DNA of 64,000 nt, from positions 1 to 64,000 of the forward strand of contig CAZZLY010000004.1 of assembly GCA_964655175.1 (NCBI GenBank). The letters are read 5' to 3'. The DNA is from JAIOPA01 sp964655175 (lineage in GTDB: Bacteria > Eisenbacteria > RBG-16-71-46). The notes under the pieces are model-generated. The model worked only from the letters and a program-made list of their open reading frames with translations, had not been told where the DNA came from and did not search any database. The position numbers were made by a program, and so were the translations under genes. Positions 25,540 through 33,428 of the stretch are shown here, one piece after another. Each line of letters begins with the position of its first letter. Within the stretch, counting starts at the first letter, position 1.

Positions 25540-26978
25540 GCCTGCGCGACTCGCTGCGCAAGCTGTCGGGCGAATCGCTCGTGTACGGCCTCGGGCAGGT
25601 GAGCGGCCGCGCCGTCAACCTGCTGCTCGTGCCCGTGCTCACGCGCGTGCTGCTCAAGCAGCAGTTCGGCGTCGCCGAGCTCGTCACCGGTTATTCGGCG
25701 AGCCTGCTGCTCGTGCTCGTGTTCGGCATGGACGGCGCGCTCGCGCGGTTCTTCTACCAGCAGGACGACCGCGCCGCGCGCGTGCGCATGACATCGTCGT
25801 CGTTCCTGTTCCGGCTCGTGACCGGCGGCACGATCGCGGGGCTGCTCGCGGTGGGGGCGGGGCCGCTCGCCGAACATCTGATGGGCGGCGGCGTCTACGC
25901 CAAGTACCTGCGGCTCGGCGCGCTCACGCTGCCGTGCACGCTGCTGGTGTTGTGGTGCAACGACGTGCTGCGCGTCACGTTCCAGCCGTGGAAGTTCGTC
26001 ACGCTCAACGTCACGCAGACCGTGCTCGTGGGTGGGATCACGCTGTATCTGGTGCTCGTGCGGCAGTTGGGCGTGGTGGGCGTGCTGTACGGCAAGCTCG
26101 CGGGCGATGCCCTCGCGGCGCTGCTCGGCGTCGTGCTGTGCCGCCATCACATCCGGCCCGCGTTCGACCCCGCGATCCTGCGTCGCATGCTCGCGTACGG
26201 GGTGCCGCTCGTGCCGGTGGCGTTCGCGTACGGTGTGATCGGCTCGGTGGACCGGTGGGCGCTGCAGCGGTTCGCGTCGCTCGACGAGGTCGGCACCTAC
26301 GCGCTCGCGATCAAGTTCTTCGCCGTCGTGACCATGGGCGTGTCGGCGTTCCAGTTGGCGTTCATGCCGTTCGCGTTCGCGCGTGCCCAGGACCCGGAGG
26401 CGCCGCGGCTGTACGCGCGCGTGCTGGGGCTGTACGTGGCGATCGCCACCGCCGGGGCGCTCGCCTGCGGCCTGCTGGCGCCGCTCGGCATCCAGTTGCT
26501 GGCCACCCGCGACTACGCCGCGGCCTCGCGTCCCGCGCTCTGGCTGGCCTTTGCCGCGGTCGCGCAGGGCGCCTATTATGTGGCCGCTCTGGGCATCAAC
26601 CTGTCCCTCCGCAACGGCCTGCTCGGGGTCTCGGCGGGACTCGCCGCGCTGCTCGCGGCGGTCGCGAACGTGGTCCTGGTGCCGCGCCTGGGCGCGGAGG
26701 GGGCGGCGATCGCGACGTTCGCGGGCTACACGGCGTCGGCGGTGTTCACCTACGGCCTCGCGCAACGCGTGTATCCGCTGCCGTACCGCGGGGCACGGCT
26801 CGCGGTGCTGTTCGGAGTGGGAGTGGCGATCGGCGCCGTCGCGGTGCGCTTCGCCCCGGCCGGTGTCGCCGGGGTGGGGTGGCGCATCGCGGCGCTCGCG
26901 GCCTACGCGCTGCTCGCCTGGAAGAGTGACGTGTGGAAGGACCGAGGCGCGATCCGGCACCGGCCGGCATCGGCCTGA
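25536..26978 (+). CDS. Wzx-like polysaccharide flippase (MATE/PST family)
   Basis: The 480-residue protein has about twelve to fourteen membrane segments and the PST-family features: LVYGLGQVSGRAVNLLLVPV in the first helix, RFFYQQ after helix two, and VLVPRLGAEGAAIAT near helix eleven. It would move a lipid-linked oligosaccharide across the inner membrane. This is the only flippase in the locus. I see no Wzy-type polymerase with certainty; one of the GT-C or YfhO proteins could fill that role. Confidence 0.85.
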   Translation: MSLRDSLRKLSGESLVYGLGQVSGRAVNLLLVPVLTRVLLKQQFGVAELVTGYSASLLLVLVFGMDGALARFFYQQDDRAARVRMTSSSFLFRLVTGGTIAGLLAVGAGPLAEHLMGGGVYAKYLRLGALTLPCTLLVLWCNDVLRVTFQPWKFVTLNVTQTVLVGGITLYLVLVRQLGVVGVLYGKLAGDALAALLGVVLCRHHIRPAFDPAILRRMLAYGVPLVPVAFAYGVIGSVDRWALQRFASLDEVGTYALAIKFFAVVTMGVSAFQLAFMPFAFARAQDPEAPRLYARVLGLYVAIATAGALACGLLAPLGIQLLATRDYAAASRPALWLAFAAVAQGAYYVAALGINLSLRNGLLGVSAGLAALLAAVANVVLVPRLGAEGAAIATFAGYTASAVFTYGLAQRVYPLPYRGARLAVLFGVGVAIGAVAVRFAPAGVAGVGWRIAALAAYALLAWKSDVWKDRGAIRHRPASA

Positions 26979-26999
26979 ACAACCGAAAGGCGGAAGACC

Positions 27000-29075
27000 A
27001 TGTGCGGCATCGCGGGACTCTATGACCGACACGGACGCGCGGACCTGGGTCGCCTGCAGGCCATGTCGCATCTGCTGCGCCATCGCGGCCCCGACGACGA
27101 GGGCATGGTGCAGATCGACGCCCTCGGTGGGCAGTCGTTCACGCACGGCGGCGCCGACACGCCGAGCGCGGTGTTCCGCTCCGGGCTGCCGTGGGCGCCG
27201 GGGCAGGCGCGCGGCGAGTCGCGCACCGCGTCTTACGGTGTGGCGCTGGCGCACCGCCGCCTGTCGATCGTGGATCTGGAGCCCACGGGTCACCAGCCCA
27301 TGTGCGACCCGCAGGCCCGCCACTGGATCGTGTTCAACGGCGAGGTCTACAACCACGTCGAGCTGCGCGCCGAACTCGAGCAGAAGGGCGTGAAGCTGGT
27401 GGGCAAGAGCGACACCGAGGTGATCCTGGCCGCCTACCGCACGTGGGGCGAGGACTGCCTGTCGCACTTCAACGGCATGTTCGCGCTCGCGATCTGGGAC
27501 GCCGACCGCCGCCATCTGTTCTGCGCGCGCGACCGCATGGGCGTGAAGCCGTTCTACTACCAGTTCGACGGCTCGTCGTTCGCGTTCGCCTCCGAGGCGA
27601 GCGCGCTGGTGCTCACGCAGTCGTGGCGCATCCAGCCGCACCTGCCCGCGGTGCGCGACCTGCTCGCGCTCGACTGGGTGGACCACGAGACGCACACGTT
27701 CTTCCAGGGCACGCAGCAGCTGCCCGCCGGCCACTGGCTCACGGTGGGTGAGGACGGCCTGCGCGTCGCGCGCTGGTGGGGACTCGACCCCGAGCGTCGC
27801 GCGAGCGGCACGAGCGCGGATCTCGCGCAGCAGTTCGGCGAGCTGTTCACCGACGCGGTCAAGCTGCGCCTGCGCGCCGACGTCGAGGTGGGTTCGTGCC
27901 TGTCGGGCGGCCTCGATTCCAGCGCGGTGGTCACCACCGCGGCGAAGCTCGCCCCCAAGGGCCTGCACGCGTTCACCTGTGCCTACGACGAGGGCCCGGC
28001 CTTCGACGAGCGCCCGTACGTGCGCGCCGTCGCGGAGGCGAGCGGTGCCTCGTCGCACGTCACCGTGCCGGACGGCGGCGACCTGTGGAGCGTGATCGAT
28101 GCGCTCGCCGCCGAGCAGGGTGAACCCACCGCGGGCCCGGGCGTGTACTCGCAGTGGCACGTCATGAAGCTGGCGCGCGAGAAGGGCCTCAAGGTCCTGC
28201 TCGACGGTCAGGGCGGCGACGAGACCCTGGCGGGCTACTTCCGTTATCTGCCCACGCGCCTGCGCGACCTGGCGGTCGCGGGGCAGTGGGGCGAGTTCGG
28301 TCGTCTGTGGGGGCCGGTGACCGACAAGCTCGGCGTCGGCACCGTGGCGCTGCACACGTTCGAGCCGTTCCTGCCGGGCCCGCTCGTGGCCGCGCTGCGC
28401 CGTCGCTACGGGCAGGGCAAGGATCGCGTGCTCTCGAGCGCGCTGCGCAAGGTGGGCTCGCACGCGCCGCACGTGCACGGCTCGTCGCGTTCGGCCCTGT
28501 GGGACCAGCTCGCGTTCGACGTCACCGTGCGTCAGCTGCCGAGCCTGCTGCGTTACGAGGATCGCAGCAGCATGGCGTTCGGCATCGAGACGCGTCTGCC
28601 GTTCCTGGATTACCGCCTCGTGGAGTTCGCGTTCTCGCTGCCCGACACGGCGCGGCTCGACGGCACCACGACCAAGGCCATCGCGCGCCGTGCGCTCGGC
28701 GACCGCGTCCCCAAGAGCGTGCTCGAGCGTCGCGACAAGATGGGCTTCGAGACGCCCACGGACCTGTGGCTGCGCGGTCGTCACGCGGCCGAGCTGCGCG
28801 CCCGACTCACGCGCCGTGGCCCGTTCCAGGACTGGGTCGATCCGGCGGTCGTGCAGGCGTCGCTCGACGACTACCTCGCGGGCCGTCGCGCCATCGGGCT
28901 GCAGATCTGGCGCTGGCTGTCGCTCGAGGCGTGGTCGCAGCACTGGCTCGCGCGCGATCCGCGGGTGACCGGTCGACCGCTCGGCACCTCGATCCACGCC
29001 GGTCAGCACGTCGGCTACGTCGAGGCGGTGGAGCGACTCGAGTCCGACCTCGCGGCGGGCGTGTACGCCGGCTGA
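27000..29075 (+). CDS. asnB: Glutamine-hydrolysing asparagine synthetase-type amidotransferase
   Basis: The 691-residue protein has the class II glutaminase start MCGIAG with nucleophile Cys2, RHRGPDDEG, and NGEVYNHVELR. The synthetase half has the ATP pyrophosphatase loop SGGLDS (302-307). A segment of some 25 residues rich in Gly/Ala (about 48-75) is inserted in the glutaminase domain. Paralogues in glycan loci often amidate uronic acids or other sugars rather than make free asparagine, so either role is open. It has its own ribosome site (GGCGGAAG) after a 21-bp gap. Confidence 0.88.
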   Translation: MCGIAGLYDRHGRADLGRLQAMSHLLRHRGPDDEGMVQIDALGGQSFTHGGADTPSAVFRSGLPWAPGQARGESRTASYGVALAHRRLSIVDLEPTGHQPMCDPQARHWIVFNGEVYNHVELRAELEQKGVKLVGKSDTEVILAAYRTWGEDCLSHFNGMFALAIWDADRRHLFCARDRMGVKPFYYQFDGSSFAFASEASALVLTQSWRIQPHLPAVRDLLALDWVDHETHTFFQGTQQLPAGHWLTVGEDGLRVARWWGLDPERRASGTSADLAQQFGELFTDAVKLRLRADVEVGSCLSGGLDSSAVVTTAAKLAPKGLHAFTCAYDEGPAFDERPYVRAVAEASGASSHVTVPDGGDLWSVIDALAAEQGEPTAGPGVYSQWHVMKLAREKGLKVLLDGQGGDETLAGYFRYLPTRLRDLAVAGQWGEFGRLWGPVTDKLGVGTVALHTFEPFLPGPLVAALRRRYGQGKDRVLSSALRKVGSHAPHVHGSSRSALWDQLAFDVTVRQLPSLLRYEDRSSMAFGIETRLPFLDYRLVEFAFSLPDTARLDGTTTKAIARRALGDRVPKSVLERRDKMGFETPTDLWLRGRHAAELRARLTRRGPFQDWVDPAVVQASLDDYLAGRRAIGLQIWRWLSLEAWSQHWLARDPRVTGRPLGTSIHAGQHVGYVEAVERLESDLAAGVYAG

Positions 29076-29079
29076 CGCC

Positions 29080-30204
29080 TTGGACCTGCTCGTCCTCTCG
29101 GAGGTGCGCTGGGGCTACTTCCGCACGCGGAAGCAGTTCCTGCTCTCGCGGTTCCCGGAGCCCTGGCGCATCTTCTTCGCCCAGCCGCCGGCGTTCGGTT
29201 CCGACGACCCGTGGGAGCCGCGACAGGAGGGGCGGGTCACCGTGTTCACGGTGCCGTTCCTCAAGCCCGGCACGACGAGCCCGCTGTACAACCGCGTCGC
29301 GGCCACCGCGCCCGGACGGGCCCTGATCGAGGGGGTGGCCGAGGTCTGGCTGACCCGGATGCTGGCCCGGCTCGGGGTGGACCCCGAGCCCGTGGTGCTG
29401 GCGTCCAACATCTACGCGCCCGCACTCCTTTCGCGGCTCCGTAAGAAACTGGTACTCTACGACTTCAACGACCATCCGCTGCAGTTCGCGGCCTCGCCGA
29501 CGTGGGCGCCGCCGTACCTCCAGCGCACCCTCGCGCAGGCGCAGGGGGTGTTCGTGGTCTCGGAGTACTACCGCCGCACCCTGGCCGCGGAGACCGACCG
29601 TCCCTTGATCCTGCTCGGCAACGGAGTCGAGATGGCGCATTTCGAGGCGCCCCGCACCCTGCCCGCCGACCTCGCCGCCCTGCCGCGGCCGCGGATCGGC
29701 TACGTCGGGCTGCTCTCGCACTTCCTGGACTTCGAGCTGCTCGAGTCGCTGCGCCGGAACCGGCGCGGGGGCACCGTGGTACTGGTGGGGCCGGGCAGTC
29801 CCGCGACCGACGCGGCGGTGGCCGAGTTCGCGCGCCGCGAGGGCGTCGCCGTGCTGGGCCCGCGCCCGTACGCCGACGTGCCGGCCTACATGCAGGGCCT
29901 CGACGTGGGCGTCATCCCGTTCCGTGCCGCCGATCCGTTCGTGCAGGGCATCAATCCCAACAAGGTGTACCAGTACCTCGCCGCCGGTCTGCCCGTGATC
30001 ACGACGCCGCTGCTCGACCTCGCCCCGAGCGCCCCCGACCTGCTGTTCGCGGGGACGCCCGACGAGGTCGCGGTCGCGTTGGGGCAGGCGCTCGACGCGC
30101 AGGCCGACCCCGCACGGCGGCGCGCGCTCGCGCGTCCGCACGACTGGGACGTGCTGGCCGCGCGCATGGTGGCCGAGATCGAAGCGCGACTCGCCGTCGC
30201 CTGA
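29080..30204 (+). CDS. Glycosyltransferase (GT1/GT4-like)
   Basis: The 374-residue protein starts at TTG 29080, four bases after asnB; no ATG or GTG suits the N-terminal beta strand LLVLSEVRW as well. It has the GT-B features LYDFNDHP, IGYVGLLSHFLDFELL and NPNKVYQYLAAGLPVITT, close to the TuaH/ putative glycosyl transferase 1 group. It probably adds a sugar on the cytoplasmic face. Confidence 0.8.
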   Translation: MDLLVLSEVRWGYFRTRKQFLLSRFPEPWRIFFAQPPAFGSDDPWEPRQEGRVTVFTVPFLKPGTTSPLYNRVAATAPGRALIEGVAEVWLTRMLARLGVDPEPVVLASNIYAPALLSRLRKKLVLYDFNDHPLQFAASPTWAPPYLQRTLAQAQGVFVVSEYYRRTLAAETDRPLILLGNGVEMAHFEAPRTLPADLAALPRPRIGYVGLLSHFLDFELLESLRRNRRGGTVVLVGPGSPATDAAVAEFARREGVAVLGPRPYADVPAYMQGLDVGVIPFRAADPFVQGINPNKVYQYLAAGLPVITTPLLDLAPSAPDLLFAGTPDEVAVALGQALDAQADPARRRALARPHDWDVLAARMVAEIEARLAVA

Positions 30205-30225
30205 TCCCCCGGAGAACGAACCCCG

Positions 30226-32712
30226 ATGAGCCACGCCGACCCCCGCAAGACCTCCCGCAAGAGCGGACCCACCACGACGCGCCGTGCTGTTGCGCCCGCG
30301 TCCGGCGGCTTCACGCTGACGACCGGTGTGGTCGCCGCGCTGCTCGGGCTGCTGACGGTGATCTTCTTCCGCGAGGTCGTGTTCGCGGGCCGCACGTTCG
30401 TCTCGCCCGACGCCACCGCGCCGCTCGGGTTCGTGCGCATCGGTGAGCTGTCGCTGTGGAAGGATCACGTCTATCCGCTGTGGAACCCGTTCACGTTCCT
30501 CGGCATGCCGTCGTTCGGTTCGGGCGCTTACAACCCGCTCATCTACCCGCCCGATTGGCCGCTCGCGCTGGTGCAGAAGGTGCTGCCGCTGCCCGAGATG
30601 ACGTGGCTGCTGCTCTACTACTTCCTGGGCGCGTTCTTCATGTGGCAGCTGGCGCGCGAGTGGGGCGCGCGCAGCGAGGCCGCGCTGGTCGCGGCGTTGG
30701 CGTTCGTGTTCCAGCCCAACCTGATCGCGGTCGGCGTGCACGGTCACGGCAGTCAGCTCGTGGACTCGGCCTATCTGCCGCTCATGCTGTGGCTCGCCTC
30801 GCGCTGGCTGCGCGCCGGGCGCACGCCGGATCTGGGTTGGCTCGCGCTCGCGGGCGGCTTCCAGTTCCTGCGCGGTCACGTGCAGATCTGCTTCTACACG
30901 TGGATGGCGATCGGCCTGTACGCGCTGGTGCAACTCGTGCGCGGCGTGCGCACGGACGAGCGCAACACCGTGATCGTGCGCGTGCTCGCGCTGGGCGCGG
31001 CCGCGGCGCTCGCGTTCGGCGTGGCGGGCGTGTACAACCTGCCGCTCAAGGACTACGCGCAGTACTCCATGCGTGCCTCGGCCGCCGGCGGGGGCGCGCC
31101 GCTCGAGTACGCGACCTCGTGGAGCATGGCGCCCTACGAACTGCCGAGCCTCGTGTTCCCCAACTTCGTCGGCTTCGGCGGACAGGGGTACTGGGGCGGG
31201 ATGCCGTTCACGGACTACCCGAACGGCTTCATCGGCGTGATCATCGCGCTGCTCGCGATCGTCGGCTTCGTCGCGCGCGGCACCTCGACGCCGGGCGCCA
31301 AGCCGTTCGCGATCGGGCTCGGCGTGCTCGCGCTGCTCGTGGCGATGGGCAAGAACATGCCGCTGTACGCGGTGCTCTACGACCACCTGCCGATGTTCAA
31401 CAAGTTCCGCATCCCGGTCATGATCCTGATCCTGTTCCAGTTGGCGACCGCGCTCGCGGCCGCCTGGGGCTGGACCGCGCTGACGCGACCCGCGAGCAAG
31501 GGCGGGCGCGACGCGGTGGACACGGCGCTGCTCGTGTGCGCGGGGCTGCTCGCGCTGTGCGGCGTGCTCGGCGTGTTCGTGGGCGAGGGGCTGCGGCCGT
31601 GGTACGTGAATCAGGCGCTGTCGCACAATCCGCAGTTCCCGGGCGAGTTCGCGCGCGGCATCTTCCCGCTGTTCCTCGGTGACCTGCGCGGGGTGGCGTT
31701 CCTGGGCCTCGCCGTGGTCGCGGTGGCGTGGTTCACGCGTCGCGGCACGCTGTCCGCGTTCGTGGGCTCGGGGATCGTGCTCGTGCTGCTGCTCGTCGAA
31801 CTGTGGCCGATCAGCACGCAGGTCATGGCGCCGACGATCGGCGACCCGGTCACGCGCAACACCGATCAGGGCCGCGACGACGTCATCCAGTGGCTCGAGC
31901 AGAACGCCGGGCCGGCGGGGACGTACCGCGTGTTCTATCCCGAGTCCGAGTGGTTCCAGGACAATCGCGCCGCGGGCTTCGGCATCGCGGTGACCGGTGG
32001 GCGGCACTCCGCCAAGACGCGGCTGTGGCAGGAACTCAGCGACCGCCGTGCGTTCTACCAGTTGCCGTGGAACGCGCTCCTCAACACGCGCTACTGGGTG
32101 TTCTCGCGTCCGTTCTCGCCGCAGGACGTCCCGGCGGGCTGGGCCGACATGCTCGAGCAGGTCTACGTGGGCGCGTCCGGCGTCGTGTACCGGTTCCGGC
32201 TCGCGATGCCGCGCGCCATGCTCGTGGGCTCGTGGACCGTCGTGCCCGACACGGGCACCGCGGTGATCGATTCGGTGGCCGCGGTCGAGCGCAACATCGC
32301 CTCGCACACCTACCTCACTCAGGACCCGGGCATCCCGTCGGGGGCGGCCGATTCGGTCGGCACCGCCACGATCACCGAGTACGGCCTGCACCGCGTCGCG
32401 ATCACCACCGAGGGCTCGCGCCCGGCGGTGCTGCGGCTCGCCGACCTGTACTACCCCGACTGGCGGGTGACGGTCGACGGCAAGGCGTCGCCGCTGCTGC
32501 GTGCGGATCACGCGCTGCGCGGTGTCGCGGTGCCCGCGGGACGACACGAGGTCGTGTTCACGTTCCACTCGGGCGCGTTCACGCTCGGACTGTGGACCTC
32601 GATCGTCAGTGCCGCGATCGCCGTGGCCCTGTTGCTGCTGGGCCTGCGTCGGCGCGTCGAGCCGGCCGCGGCGGCGAGCGACGCGGCGAGCGGGGAGGGG
32701 GCGACCGCCTGA
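30226..32712 (+). CDS. YfhO-family polytopic membrane protein
   Basis: The 828-residue protein has a Lys/Arg-rich cytoplasmic N-terminus, about twelve membrane segments, and a soluble extracytoplasmic C-terminal part (about 560-780) ending in one further membrane helix. Motifs such as YPLWNPFTFLGMPSFGSG and the late YYPDWRVTVDGK match YfhO (PF09586). Firmicute YfhO proteins put sugars on lipoteichoic acid using polyprenyl-phosphate donors, so a GT-C type transferase is likely. Ribosome site GGAGA precedes ATG 30226. Confidence 0.85.
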   Translation: MSHADPRKTSRKSGPTTTRRAVAPASGGFTLTTGVVAALLGLLTVIFFREVVFAGRTFVSPDATAPLGFVRIGELSLWKDHVYPLWNPFTFLGMPSFGSGAYNPLIYPPDWPLALVQKVLPLPEMTWLLLYYFLGAFFMWQLAREWGARSEAALVAALAFVFQPNLIAVGVHGHGSQLVDSAYLPLMLWLASRWLRAGRTPDLGWLALAGGFQFLRGHVQICFYTWMAIGLYALVQLVRGVRTDERNTVIVRVLALGAAAALAFGVAGVYNLPLKDYAQYSMRASAAGGGAPLEYATSWSMAPYELPSLVFPNFVGFGGQGYWGGMPFTDYPNGFIGVIIALLAIVGFVARGTSTPGAKPFAIGLGVLALLVAMGKNMPLYAVLYDHLPMFNKFRIPVMILILFQLATALAAAWGWTALTRPASKGGRDAVDTALLVCAGLLALCGVLGVFVGEGLRPWYVNQALSHNPQFPGEFARGIFPLFLGDLRGVAFLGLAVVAVAWFTRRGTLSAFVGSGIVLVLLLVELWPISTQVMAPTIGDPVTRNTDQGRDDVIQWLEQNAGPAGTYRVFYPESEWFQDNRAAGFGIAVTGGRHSAKTRLWQELSDRRAFYQLPWNALLNTRYWVFSRPFSPQDVPAGWADMLEQVYVGASGVVYRFRLAMPRAMLVGSWTVVPDTGTAVIDSVAAVERNIASHTYLTQDPGIPSGAADSVGTATITEYGLHRVAITTEGSRPAVLRLADLYYPDWRVTVDGKASPLLRADHALRGVAVPAGRHEVVFTFHSGAFTLGLWTSIVSAAIAVALLLLGLRRRVEPAAAASDAASGEGATA

Positions 32713-33428
32713 TGGAGAAGCTCGTCATCATCCCCACCTACAACGAGGTCGAGAACATCGACGTCCTGCTCGAGCGATTGCTCGCGCTGCCGTACGGGCT
32801 CGACGTGCTCGTGGTGGATGACGGCTCGCCCGACGGCACGGCCGACCACGTCAAGGCGTGGCAGGCCAGGTCCTCGCGCGTCCATCTGCTGCAGCGGCCC
32901 GGTAAGATGGGGCTGGGCTCGGCGTACCGCGACGGCTTCCGTTACGCGCTGGCGAACGGTGCCGAGTACATCTTCGAGATGGATGCGGATTTCTCGCACG
33001 ACCCGGATGCGATCGGCGACTTCCTCGAGGCCGCCAAGGACGCCGACATCGTGCTCGGCTCGCGCTATCTGCACGGCGTGACGGTCGTGAACTGGCCGTT
33101 GTCGCGACTGATCCTGTCGTACTCGGCCAACGTCTACACGCGCATCATCACGGGCATGCCGCTCGCCGATGCCACGGGTGGTTTCAAGTGCTTCCGTCGG
33201 CGTGCGCTCGAGGGCATCCGGCTCGACCGCGTCAAGACCGAGGGCTACGGCTTCCAGATCGAGATGTCGTTCCGCTGCTGGAAGCGCGGCTTCCGCATCA
33301 AGGAGATCCCGATCGTGTTCGTGGATCGTCGCGCGGGCGTCTCCAAGATGAACAAGAAGATCGTGTATGAGGCCGCCGGGTTGGTGTGGAAGCTTCGGTT
33401 GCTCGACCTGTTGGGGCGCCTCGAATGA
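32712..33428 (+). CDS. Polyprenol-phosphate mannose synthase (DPM1/Ppm1-like GT2)
   Basis: The 238-residue soluble GT2 enzyme has IIPTYNEVENIDVLLERL, VVDDGSPDGTAD, MDADFSHDP and GSRY followed by a GGFKCFRRRAL helix, the dolichol-phosphate mannose synthase pattern. It transfers mannose (or a related hexose) from GDP-sugar to polyprenyl phosphate, supplying the donor for membrane transferases such as the DUF2723, YfhO and GT-C proteins here. Its ATG shares one base with the YfhO stop, which ties the two functionally. Confidence 0.9.
   Translation: MEKLVIIPTYNEVENIDVLLERLLALPYGLDVLVVDDGSPDGTADHVKAWQARSSRVHLLQRPGKMGLGSAYRDGFRYALANGAEYIFEMDADFSHDPDAIGDFLEAAKDADIVLGSRYLHGVTVVNWPLSRLILSYSANVYTRIITGMPLADATGGFKCFRRRALEGIRLDRVKTEGYGFQIEMSFRCWKRGFRIKEIPIVFVDRRAGVSKMNKKIVYEAAGLVWKLRLLDLLGRLE

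Noticed and set aside
25254..29009. A 1251-codon open frame on the minus strand, and similar ones at 28807-32568, 33245-35971, 41632-45294 and 54119-57847
   Set aside because: They lie opposite well-supported genes. They are Arg/His/Pro-rich with no domains or ribosome sites. Long antisense frames are expected at this GC content.
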